64,000 nucleotides of DNA from positions 124,001 through 188,000 of the forward strand of contig JBAJFE010000012.1 of assembly GCA_037903355.1 (NCBI GenBank). The letters run 5' to 3'. The notes below the pieces were generated by a model. It saw only the letters and a list, made by a program, of their open reading frames with translations. It made no database searches and was not told the origin of the DNA. The position numbers and the translations under genes were made by a program. Below are positions 1 through 11,469 of the stretch, piece after piece; positions within the stretch are counted from its first letter, which is position 1; the number at the start of each line of letters is the position of its first letter. Source of the stretch: Trichuris trichiura (Eukaryota; Nematoda; Enoplea; Trichinellida; Trichuridae).

Positions 1-215
1 GATAATCCGCACCAGACATGCATAGGTCTGGTTCAGATAACACAAACGAAATTGTTACGTTTTGGTAATGTAAAACCTAGTTTATTGCGGTGGAAATGAT
101 TCACAGGAGACAGAGGTAAATAACATAAGAGAAATGGTAAAAGTGTTAGAAATATGTTTAACGTATGAAAAGGATAGCATTTCAGTTAAAGGAATGTTTT
201 AAAGAAAACGTCGAA

Positions 216-3200
216 CTAGGAAGCATATTCACTCGACGTATCCCATTGTGCAGAACTACGAACACTATCTGGTTCACCTGCAGTTCCGAATACCTCATTG
301 AGGCTAATTGGCCTGAGGCAGCCAGCGAATATCCTTTCCGGCTGCTCAATTTCCATCTGGGCGACGTAGGCGAGCTTAACTTGATCGTCTAAGTTTTCAA
401 AACAATTTGAAAATGTAAGACTAACCAACAAATGTTACTAACCGGTCGCCCATCGCGGAATCTTTTTTGCCGGCTCGTTCTCATCTAAGTCACTTTCGTC
501 ATCGGAAGATACTAGCCGTGCTGTGATTTCGTACCTATTAATAGAGTAGAAAACACTGATCGACACAATGAAAAGAAAGCGCGAAACTCACTGTGTACAC
601 AGCGACGGTGAACTTGTACGGCATTCATCCGTTGCTGTTGCCAAGACACTGTCGCTGCCGCTTTCCAGTAATTGCTGAAAATTTAGAGTGAAAAGCTAAG
701 TCTCAAAGTTGATGCTGTGAAAACCGCTATGGGCACCAACCAATCGAACTGCAAACCCTACGACCTTCTGATAGAACAGACAATGCCGTTAACTCAGGGA
801 ATGCATGCACCATGGCTGTACAAAGAACTTAACCAAATGTGAAAATAAAAAGTAACAATAATGGTTTTGGCAAAACAGCGGTTGCGGTAGCCTAACGCAT
901 GCGCACTTTCCGCCGCCGGCAAAAGCAATACCGAAAATTTTATTTGCACATGCACATAAGTTTATGAACATTCACCCAACATAGGCACCAGAAGCACATT
1001 GTTATAGCAGGCCATTACGCAAAGCACAGAAACAGAGAAAACGAAATAAGAAGCTACGTTAACTCCAACACTGTTCACCAAACATGCTAACATTCCCCAA
1101 GCTTGAACTTATCGCAACATTATTCGCCCAATAGGTCAGCCTAAAAATAACTAACTTTGAAATTTTGGCTAAACCGCCAGCATTATTAGTTTTCCTTTGG
1201 TTGCCCATTTCCACACGGAATTAATAAGGGAAACAACGTGCGACATTCTGCCGTTAGGAAACGTGTTCAAACATAGATTGGTACAGGCAGTGAAGGTCGT
1301 AAAGAAAAATATGCTGAAACGGGCTACTGCTCTTAAACAGCGGAGATAATAATAGCTTATTTACTCAAATAAGATAAAGGAGCGTTTAGACCTTTAAAAT
1401 TACAGTGCTAACTCATGCAATAATGTGTTACGCTGAAGACGGAAAACGCGTTGTTCAGAAAATTCAATTATTTCATTCTCATACATTATAGGCACTTTTT
1501 TAAATAACAGGATGCAGTTTTGACGGTATCTTTCATTATGGCATTAAGAATTTGGGAAAACGGCACTCCCTGTCCTCCCTGTCGAACGAATAAGATGAAC
1601 GAAATGTTTGTCTTTTGTTAGAATGATTTCGGTTGTGAAATGATAAGGCGCCGCCACTGTTGGGCAGTGAAAAAATATATTCTTTTATTTTTAAGAGAAG
1701 GAAGTTTCGTATTTAGAATAGCGAATTAGACCTCGCATTGAAGAGGTGCAAATAAAAATGTTGCATTCATTTTGAGCGAATGAGAATTGCAGCGCTAGCG
1801 TTTATCAATTAATTATTTGCACGTAGGAAATTTTGTGTAAGACGAGTTGGACACGTACGGTGAACCACTTAGTCGCAGCAAGGCGATTTGAGGTGTGAAC
1901 AATACTGAAGCGCGACGTTCGGTACTTTTGAAAATGTAGAGCAAAGCGGCTGTTACTTACCGTTGACGGAGTCACTGCTGTTTCAATGGGCTGCTGCAAT
2001 GTTTCTCTTCCTTCGCCAGCTGGTTTATGAGCACTGGACACGCTCGCTGTAGGTGTAGCAAAATTGGCAAGCAGTTTAGGAGAAAGAAAAGCGCTTGGGT
2101 CCTTCAGCCCTCCCTTAGCGGATCCAGGAGTCACAATGAGATGAGCACTCTGGAAACGAAACAATAAGTTAACAAAACAATATAATTAGTGAAGTAGTGA
2201 AAAACAGAAACTCATCTGAGCAATCGAAAATGCGATATTCTGAACACAGTAAAAACGGAACATTTTCATTCGAAGAATGAAGTCAAACTGGAAACGTGAA
2301 TAATTGATTCTTAAAAACAATTTTAGCTATCAGTCCTGCCTTTTTTGCTTCAATGTTAATTGCCGTATACGTGGGGCTGACTTTAAAAAATAGAGCAAAA
2401 AATAGTCTTAAATCAAGAAAAGAAAATAAAATGACAGATGTTGATCATAGTATAACTTAATGTTATCAGAACTATTTCTGCGCGAATAGAGCTCAAATAA
2501 ACACACTTTTACTGTAATAAGGAGTTAGATTACGTCAAACTATGTAGAAGGCGAGTCGGAGCTAAACAAGTGAAAACGAAAATGCGGTAGTAACAAAAGT
2601 GGGAAATTGTTCGAAAGAGAATGAAAATAGGACAATGCATTACCTTTACCACATAACGAGCATCGAAGTGAATGGAAAACAAATCAGAAAAACAAATTCC
2701 AACAATTACGACGGGTAAAAGCATTCACCAAGTGAACGCTAATTAATGACTTGACGATTGGACAAACACTGTGCTTTGCAGATGCGACACACAACATTAC
2801 ACTTTGTCAAGTCAATGAAAAGTAGGATGCGACGCAGTTGGTGCATATACTTATTACTGAAACGACTGTAGAACAGTCTCACCTACGTTTGTCTTTACCA
2901 CATAAAACAAAACTTATAGAACTTTGTTGTACCGATTTGCAAATAATCCTCAGAAACAGTATGAACTGTAAATGTATAAGAACTACGAAAAATCGTTTTA
3001 ATTTATCTAAACGACAAACATTTCACTCATTCACGCCTATGCAAATTGGATTGTTCTTTTCATTAGTAAAACATTCCGTTGAAAAAAGCAACAAAAGTGC
3101 CATTTCATAATTGAAAAAGAAAACTACCCAGCATAAACAATATTAACAGCTCGCAACTAATGATTGAATGACAAAGAATATAACATCCTAACACTCCACT

Positions 3201-6200
3201 TAGTATTGAGATCGGCAAAGAATTACCTGGCCAACATGGCTTGGCCCAACCTTCTTATGAGATGAAGAAGTGTAAGCGGGAGGACGAATGCCAATGTGCG
3301 GCGTAACAGCGGGTCGGAACGTTGGTGTGCATGTTCGCGGTTGGCCACTCAGGCATTTGCCCTACACAGCAATATTCGTAATATATACAATACGGAATAA
3401 ATAAGTAATGTAATATAACATTTGCATGATACTGTTTGAACCAGTCGAACTTTCGCATAAACATGTATGCATCATGTATCGAAAATAAAGTTGTGCTTTC
3501 TCAGCAATGGACGACACAGGTTGGCATTTCGATTCGTCATATAGCTCAAAATTTAACAAACAAAACAATTTGTTTCTTAAAAGTAATACTAAGTAGCTTA
3601 AACACGAATAAACGTCATACGTCTTTTTGTTGACATGCTCACTGACTGCTGTCATTGAGCTTTTCTTAAAAGGCAACCATGTGAAGGAACAAATACAGAA
3701 GTGAAGTAATGCTATAAAACTATTGTGTATAGAAATCAAGTACGCTTATACAATCCATAATTTTAAAAAAATCTGCTTCTTTACTTGAAATGCAAAACGC
3801 TTTGTCTAGGGGACGTAATATTAAATGCCTACCTTCAAGTTCGGTCGAATTGGCGTTATTGGAAATTGCCTGTTTCGTTGGGCACTAAAACGTACACGCT
3901 GAAAGGAATGAATTATCTGACATGCGTAAGTACGTACGCTTGACGTAAGCGGATTTTTTCTGCTAGCTGCGCTTCCCTTCGTTTGGCTGCCGCTTCTTGT
4001 CTTTCTTGTATTTTTTTGAACAATGATTGAGGACTCATCTACGAAAATGTTGTACAGTAAACTTTCGTAAAAACGCAGAATTATAATCTTACCTTTTTAG
4101 GAGCTTTTGCGGCACTGCCAACAGCGGGAGTTTCTTTCGCTCGATTGCCTTTCGCTAGTGTCTGTCCCAACTCCTTAGAAAAACAACTGCGCAATAACAT
4201 TAAGCTGTTCAGAACGCTAATAACGCCGCAGAAGATCATTCGCGAAACTGTTGTTACTGTGAGCTTTTTCCTCCCGTATGGGGAGAAATTGCTCATACAA
4301 CTGCTTTCTTGCGAAGCGTACTAATTTGATCCTTATTGAAATGGTCTTATCGGTTACTCAAAATCCCGAAAGACAAAAGTCAAGAATTGTCAAACTTGCC
4401 TACTTCATCCTTTTCCTCACTGCTGCCGCAGGCCACCTAAGCGTAAACCGAAAATAAAGAACAAAAATGTGCACGCTGTCCTAAGTACAAAACAATGACT
4501 GGCACGTTCGGGATTCTTGCCTTTCAGGATTGCTGTTTTCCCGATTTTGTAGTAGACCCGTTGTTGACTGAGTAGAATAACTTAATTTATAAAACTATAA
4601 AGTGTCCACCGGTGTTGGGCATTGTTTACGACATGTTAGTAAATACAAGGGCACTATACTGTCGGCAAATAGAAAATATACAACAGTCACGCTGGATATT
4701 CTTGAACGGCAAATTCTACATAAGCAAACATGAGTAAAGTTAGAGAAAGTGCAACACCTATCGATCACTGATGATAGTACGCAAGTGGCCGGCAGCATGA
4801 TTACATGAAAAAGTACCGTGCAAACAATTCTGAAAAGGAAATAATCACTGGCCGAATGGAAAAGCGCGGCAGACAAACATTCTTCGTCGCAACAACTATT
4901 ATATTCTGTGGAACTTGCCTAAGTTGCCGTAGTAGCTATCACGCGTCATCTCGCCGTTCGGCAATACAATTCAGACTGCACAAAGGTTAAGAAACAAATC
5001 CAGAAAAGTGTAAAGTATTCGTTTCTATAACAATTTAAAGACCCTGTAATGGTTCAAACTCAGCTGCCGCATCGACGTTACAAAGAAAGGCATAAGAACT
5101 AACGTTTCAGCTTTGGCATGTTGCTTCCATTATTTAAAAAGCTAAAGAACAACCGTAAAAGGCCATTTCAAAGATTATACGCACAAGTTCATGAGGAATT
5201 ATTTTTCTTGTAGGTAAAGCTAGAATTAAATGAAAATTTCCATTGTTTGATCCGGTTGGAAAGTGAAGGCAAAACGTCTCAGCAACGATGCCTCATTTGA
5301 AATAAAACTAATAGTTTCCGCAAGTATGTTTAAATTATAGAATTTGCGTAGGACATATTATAACACGGGGCAGTTACAAGTCGGAACAAAAAGCATTAAA
5401 GAAATTGATATGCAAGGTACAAAAGATAAATGTCGCTAACAACTCAAATGGAAAAGATATGGAAATGAATACGAACCTCTTTCGAAAGAACACTGCATGT
5501 GACGTCCTCGTCAGGTTTTTCGATGAGTAAAGGAGTTGACTCCTGCAGTCAGAAATGTTTTAATTAATTGAAACTTCATTGAATTTTATCACATTAACAA
5601 CAAGTATGATGGTTGCGTACCTGTACAGGAAGAAGCACAGACGTTGTCACATCTCCGCCAAAGTCACGTTCCTCCGCCGACAAATGCGTTGAATTCTATA
5701 TTTGGAAAAGCGTGAACGAACTTAAGTTTAATTCAATGTCTTCATACAATCAAGACAGTAGAACGCTCATGTATTTCATTCGCAGAATCTGAACTTATAT
5801 CTGCTGTTTCAATGTCATGCTCTTCTGACGGCAAATGCCTTGAAGCCTATAGTTGAAAAAGCGTGAACGAATTTAAGTTTAGTTCAAAGTCTTCATACAA
5901 TCAAGGGAGCAGAACACTCGCGTATGTCATTAGCAGAATTTGAGTCTGTATCCGCCGTTTCGATGTCACGCTCTTCTGATGGCAAATGCGTTGAAGCCTA
6001 TAGTTTAAAAAGCGTGAAGGAATTTAAGTTTAGTTCAAAGTCTTCATACTATCAAAAGAGCAGCAGAACACTCCCGTATATCATTAGCAGAATCTAAATC
6101 GGTATCTGCCGTATCAATGTCACGCTCTTCTGATGGCAGATGCATTGAGTCCTACACAAGTGCAAAAAAAGTTAGACTACGCAAGTTTCGAACAAACGAA

Positions 6201-9200
6201 CCACGTGTTCTTCGAATGCATAAGTGGATTCGACCCTTTCGTCAGCATGCGTCCAAGGTGAATGTGCACGTTCAGACTCCTGAAATAGTCAATTTCAAAC
6301 TACACAATCTTCAAAATGGAAATATAACTTTTTGAGGACCATAGGTTTCCATGATTGGACTGTTTGTACAGAGCTTTTCCCGTTGAAAATACAAAGAATT
6401 TTAATGGTCAGCCTACCATTGAACACTTTTGTATTTTTCAACGGGATAAGCTCCGTACAAAGAATCCAAACATAAAATCTTTGAAATGAGCAATAAAATG
6501 TTCTTAACGCGACAACAATAATTGGTCTACTCTATTGAGACAAAGAAGTATCGGCAAGTTATGATTAATACTATCAAAAATTTCATAAAGAGAATAAATT
6601 AGGACTTACAATGGGTTGCGCATCGGAAATCGTCAGCGCGGGATCGTCGACGCGCAGAGTTGTATCAATGCTTGTCTTCGTCGTTAGCTGCAATAGTACA
6701 CAGTTATAATCTCGGTTATATTCAGCAACCCTTAGCACGACTGCTGCTGAACCGCCGTGTCCAGCAACTTCTTTAAGTGTCGTTTCTAACAGAGAAACAG
6801 TCTGAAGCAAAGTGAACAATCAGTGTAACTAAGAAAACGAGTACGCTGGAAAAGCAGAGATGAAGTAAGTGTGCAAAACGCTCAAGATGCTTAGTCTCTC
6901 ACGTGCAACGATTCCTACGAAAAACAGAAGCTCACTCACACACAAATATAAACTTTACGTGAACTATATTTAGAAATCAAAATCTCCAAAATCATCAACT
7001 CAACCAAAAAGCCCTTGAAAAATTTAGTTCGCAACCAGGTAATCAAAAGAGCTAATTGGATTAAGCAGTTTTCCAGTACAATGATTAACTCCTACCAAAT
7101 TATTATAGTTGCCAACTCAGCACAGTTCTATGCCGAGAAAAGCAAATAATTTATTTACTAAAGGCGTTGGTATGCTCAATCGTAAGAAGTACAAAAAACA
7201 GACATCGTTTCAATGAGGAAATTTAAAAAATGCTTAGGCTTAAAATCTGAGCTATATAAATGCGGAAAATAGACGGGAAATCAAATAAATAAATATCTGC
7301 AACTTTCATTAACATTAGCGCCTTATCGTTAAAGCAGAGTTACTAATGTAATGGAAAGAGCAATGTAAGTACACTTCAATGCTATACATCGCTGTGATAT
7401 ATCAAATGTTTACAAAACGGAGGCTACAGTTAAGTTGAGGCTTACGTTTTCCGTCTCTTCTGTGGGACTGTCAAGAATTTCAATCGTCACTGTGTAGCGC
7501 ATTGGATCTTCATAAAACATGTACTCCTGCAAAGAATAACGACGCTTAACGAAATGATTATTCAGCGCTCATACGATGCCAAATTCGTCAACGAATAAAT
7601 TGGAGTCATTCTTGTTTCCTCTTTGTCGACTACTGCCTGAATTGACCTAAAAGCACTTACACTTCGCATACGCACACTAAAAAGCATATAGATGTCATCA
7701 ATGAGCAATTACCGTTCGATCAATCAATTTCTTGGAAGAATCCCTTCGCAGTGATGGTCGCGGAGTTTCAAAAGCATTCATTTTCTAAACCAAAAGGCAT
7801 AAATACATAAGTGATATGATTAATGAGCAATTACTACTAACCTCCGAAGAATGTGACTTGCATGAATAGATGTCAGTCGGAGTATCCAAAGACTGCCGCG
7901 AACAAGCCTCTATAGAGCACAGGTCCGTCTGCAATGACGGCTAAATGAAAATTGAGGACAAACGGAAAACAGCTGAGACTGCACTTAGGAGAAAGCCCAA
8001 AATCTCAATATTTTAAAAAAAGGCGAAGTTTTATTTCTGCTCTGCTTGAAATGCCACTTTTTCCCTGCAGAATGTTTATCGCCAAGAGTAGACAACAAAG
8101 CTTGAATTAAGTTTTAGCCTTTACGGTATCTCTTCTACTACATTCCTTATTATTCCATCCCTGTTATCCACAGAGATAATTAAAACGGTTAAATGTTACT
8201 GGAACAACACCCAACTGTATGTGTTTTCACTATTATTGTTCCCCTCCCATATTTCGGATCCTGTCGTCTAGCTACCCCAATGTTTGTGAAATGCAAGTTT
8301 CTCCTTGTCAAGCATGCGGTCGTGCTATTTTGTGCTTACTATCGCCCGTGCCAATCAGCCTGCTTCGCCATTCACACTACGCCAAAGTATAAGCATTATG
8401 TTTAAGCTTAGGCTTAGCTGAAGGCAGAACAGGAGACCCCAGAAATTTACAATACGAAGATGGGGCAGCGAAGAGACAAGATGCCAAACACATTTAAACA
8501 GAAAAGGAATTTCCTGCAATTACTTTTCTTTTCTACTGAAAACTAAATGTGAACTAGAAACCAGCAACATTCAACTGGAACAAGTGCCAAGCAACTACTG
8601 TTAATAGACAATATTGTTTTCTAACCGACCGTAAAGCTTTGGACAGTATTATCTATTTTCAAGGCTCTTTCATTTCTTCAATCTAATGTTATATACTAAA
8701 TATAGCTGAGAAATGAAGGGGCAGTTGAAACCTTGAAGCAACGTACAGTCAGCAGGTTCTCAATCGGTCGCTGTTAGCAGAAGACGTAATCTATCAAGAG
8801 CTCATTTTAAAGAAGTCACTTTTGAGGTAGCGATAAAACATTTAAACGGATGGACTGTACTCTACGCAACCTTTGGCAGTGAGAAACATTTGGCACTGCA
8901 TTTCTACCTGTAAAAGGAGCGCCAATTAGGAAACGCAAAAAATAGTCGATTGCATGAGGACTTCCTTAAAATAAAAATCAAAATTCTTAAGACTTTCTGA
9001 GCTACGAACATGTTGTACGATCGTTTGAAAGAAAAGGGTGTTCCTATTGCAAACTATCTGTTCACTCGAAAACGAAGCAGTAGTAAAGCAAGTGGTCATG
9101 AAAATTAGTTTTTATTCATATGACGTGTTGAGGTGATTCTATAGCTTATCCAATAAAGTGCAAAGAATTCAAGAATAAAAAACTTAAGGAATAAAGCACA

Positions 9201-9915
9201 CGGTAAAAGAGGTCTTAACGGGAGGAATAATTTTGGCAAAGACTTATTCTCACATCCCGACTTTCGACTAATACACATAATGGAGGCTCAGGTGTTTTAC
9301 CACAAAACAGGGGAAATTGAGTTGATCTTTCCTACCCTGACAATAGGTGACTCATCGATGCTGCAAACACTGAACATCTCCACATTTGACCTTGCGCGCT
9401 CCTTAAATGTAAAGACACTTGAGGAATGCAACTCACCTTTCCTTGAAGCAATCAAAGATCAAAAAAAGAATGGAGCTTTACCGGCTCTATGGAACAAGGA
9501 GACGACAATGAAGGCGCTTCGGCAGGTCGTTTGGAATTGGTAAATGACTGAAAGAAATATCAACGCATTATCAATGCACTAATGAATTGAGAAAAGTTTA
9601 TGCAACAGCTTTATCACGAAACGTTTCAGCAGGTACTTATTGCCGCTTTCTGGCATGAAAGTTTTTATTCTGAGTATTTTTTATGTTTGAAAACTTACAA
9701 TTTTAGCATTTCTATGTACATATAATATCTAAGGTAGCAATATGAAAATATCATCAAGCATTTTTTCTCAATTTAGCCAACCTTAGCCAGTGATACCCGT
9801 AACACTTCGCTTTAGCTCTTACCAGTTCCTCACAACTAGGCTCGTCTTCCAACGGCCTGCTGCGGAGATTGTACCGGTGGGTCGGTGGCGGCCTCGCGCG
9901 GCGACGCTTGCCAGT
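216..9915 (-). CDS. INCENP: INCENP-like inner centromere protein, long paralogue (multi-exon, 5' end unresolved)
   Basis: Scaffold of the chromosomal passenger complex; its C-terminal IN-box binds and activates Aurora B. Exons I place, in coding order: 9823-9915, 7842-7928, 7713-7784, 7446-7526, 6610-6801, 6050-6151, 5899-5997, 5748-5846, 5621-5695, 5477-5542, 4407-4439, 4093-4173, 3934-4038, 3833-3898, 3227-3361, 1961-2149, 592-674, 443-534, 216-388. Phases agree at every junction. The last three exons give an acidic SSDDESDLDENE stretch, then KKIPRWAT (IN-box core), AYVAQ, RIFAG and LNEVFG, then RSSAQW near the C-terminus, matching the TSS motif phosphorylated by Aurora B. Exon 3934-4038 is a basic charged helix (FKKIQERQEAAAKRREAQ) standing in for the single-alpha-helix/coiled-coil region, here very short. 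Exon 9823-9915 carries HRYNLRSR. The N-terminal CEN box was not found, so the start is unknown; upstream exons near 11.1-11.5 kb may belong here. The IN-box end is confident, middle exons fairly so. Confidence 0.8.
5621..6151 (-). repeat. Tandem array of duplicated coding exons (151-154 bp unit, four copies)
   Basis: Four successive units, starting about 151, 151 and 154 bases apart, each hold one exon plus the following intron of the INCENP-like gene. Exon copies are 6050-6151 (34 codons), 5899-5997 (33), 5748-5846 (33) and the diverged 5621-5695 (25). They encode variants of HLPSEERDIETADT followed by SANDIREC; the last copy keeps only STHLSAEERD. All exons are phase 0-0 and multiples of three, so gain or loss of a unit keeps the frame. 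The intron copies are also alike (gtatgaagac at the donor in three copies, TATAG at the acceptor in three). The extra codon in the first copy accounts for the 154-bp spacing. Confidence 0.85.
6350..6476. repeat. Hairpin-forming inverted repeat in an INCENP intron
   Basis: Two arms of about 50 bases, one around GAGCTTTTCCCGTTGAAAA and the other its imperfect reverse complement around TTTTTCAACGGGATAAGCTC, are separated by a short loop. It sits in the intron 6152-6609. Probably a small foldback MITE; no clear target duplication was identified. Confidence 0.55.
8000..9822. other. Long intron of the INCENP-like gene, no supported gene
   Basis: If the 9823-9915 exon is joined to 7842-7928, this is one intron of about 1.9 kb. 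It includes a short TTAGGC-like patch with inverted sequence near 8400 and an 87-codon plus-strand frame at 9280-9543 that I do not recognise and cannot support. An alternative is that the 9823-9915 frame runs on to a stop at 9754, with AATAAA on the minus strand at 9663-9668, ending a separate gene there. Confidence 0.4.
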
Positions 9916-11102
9916 CTGCAAATAGAATGGTTTACACAAAGTCAACATGGTTAAAAGCAAAGTTGCATATACTTGTAAGTTTAACCTTTTAGAAAGAAGA
10001 ACAACCTATCCCTTACGCAACACCTTTACCTAAAATTATTTGCATTTCGGAGCCCCCAAGTAAAGCTTACAAAATTCGTTCTTCAGCCCACTGTTTGCGT
10101 GTCAGTAACTGTGACATAAGCGCATTTATTTAAGAGCTAATTATGATCTCTCTGAGGTGAATCAAGTCAACGCAAGTGGATAAAAGAGCGACCCTCTTGA
10201 TAAATACATGTAACCTGAGTTTCAGAAAATCTAGGTTCAATAAATTGCGGAAGGGCTATTTTGATAACTGCTCAAGGATTAGCGAACAGTAAGTAATAAT
10301 TGGAGAAGGCATGGTTTTCTGGACGTCTGTATGGGCAAAGATGATAGAAAAAAGGATAAAACGCGCCTTTGCATTTTATCGCCAGATTGGAAGGGAAAAA
10401 GTACGAAAGCGTACACATCCGTAACCAGACACCCTATTTTCAAACAAGTAATAATACTCCAGTGCTTACAAAAGCAAAGCATTGCTCAATTGCGGGAACA
10501 AATATACCATTATGGAAGAAAGAGCAGAAACAGCAAATACAGGGTACTGGAACAATTACTGAATGGTTGAAAATCTGCAGTAAACGCAAACGCAGACTCT
10601 CAGGCAATCATGAAGGGACTAGGCTTAAACGATGAGGTTCCCTAAACTTTTGAAACTTCGCAAAAACGACCATGGTTTTTCGTTTTTTAGAAAAAAATTA
10701 AGTTTCCACTGATTCCTACACGCAAGGGCAAGTTAGTGTTGACTGGGACCTGTAGAATGACATCGGCTAACAAGAAGCTACTTAATCCCTGTTCCTTGGG
10801 CGTCCCCCCCCCAATTTTACTGTAAGCCATCCTTGCTCGTCTGCTTATATAGGCGTAAGACAGAACGCAATCGCTACGTTTAAGCCCAAATTTAGGTAAA
10901 GAGAGGGAGACAATGGCCAGCGTCTGCCAAAAAGGAACCTGCATTTTTCACTTACAGTATAACTGGTACGCGCATTCCGAACTTACCAATACTTCATTTC
11001 TCATTAGCCTTAATGAAAACACTAGTGGGACATTTTCGCCGCGGTAAACGGAGAGAGTATCACCACTAAGTATTTTAGGGAACGACCAAAGCAACACATT
11101 AC

Positions 11103-11461
11103 CGGTTTTTGTTTCGGTCCAATGTTGTGATCCACCACAACAACTTCAGGATCTTCTACGTTACTTTTTTTGGTTTTTTTGGGTTGTCTCTTGCTAAAAG
11201 ACTACGGAGTGCGAGGACGACGAGGGCATCCAATTTTACAAGCTTGCCTTGGAGCGGCCTTTGTCCGAGCTGCTCGCTTTCTCGCTGCACATCGTGCAAC
11301 GTTGCGCAGGCTGTTTTTAACTTCTGGCTCATTCAATATGCCTTCCATAGACGGAAGCTACAAAAATGATTGTCACAATAGAACAATTAACCGGGTTGTG
11401 CACCGACCTTTGACGGTTTGATAGCGTTTTTCGGCTTGCGACCACTCATTTTTTCACTTGC
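11103..11461 (-). CDS. Basic exons, probably 5' part of the INCENP-like gene or an adjacent related gene
   Basis: Three phase-compatible exons: 11408-11461 (contains an ATG at 11447-11449, then SGRKPKNAIKPSK), 11248-11357 and 11103-11193. The second starts LPSMEGILNEPEVKNSLR and is alanine/arginine rich; the third starts SKRQPKKTKKSN and then EDPEVVVVD. The second exon resembles the LPQTEDILAEADVRASR exon of the short INCENP paralogue near 29.2 kb in length, position before an SKR exon, and sequence, which argues for INCENP ancestry. The intron 11194-11247 appears to be a GC-AG intron (AG|gcaagc), the only phase-consistent donor I found. Whether these exons splice on to 9823-9915 is not settled. 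Function is inferred only from the paralogue. Confidence 0.4.
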
Positions 11462-11469
11462 CTGAAACT

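Noticed and set aside
9280..9543. 87-codon plus-strand frame
   Set aside because: Lies inside the presumed long intron of the minus-strand INCENP-like gene and matches nothing I know.
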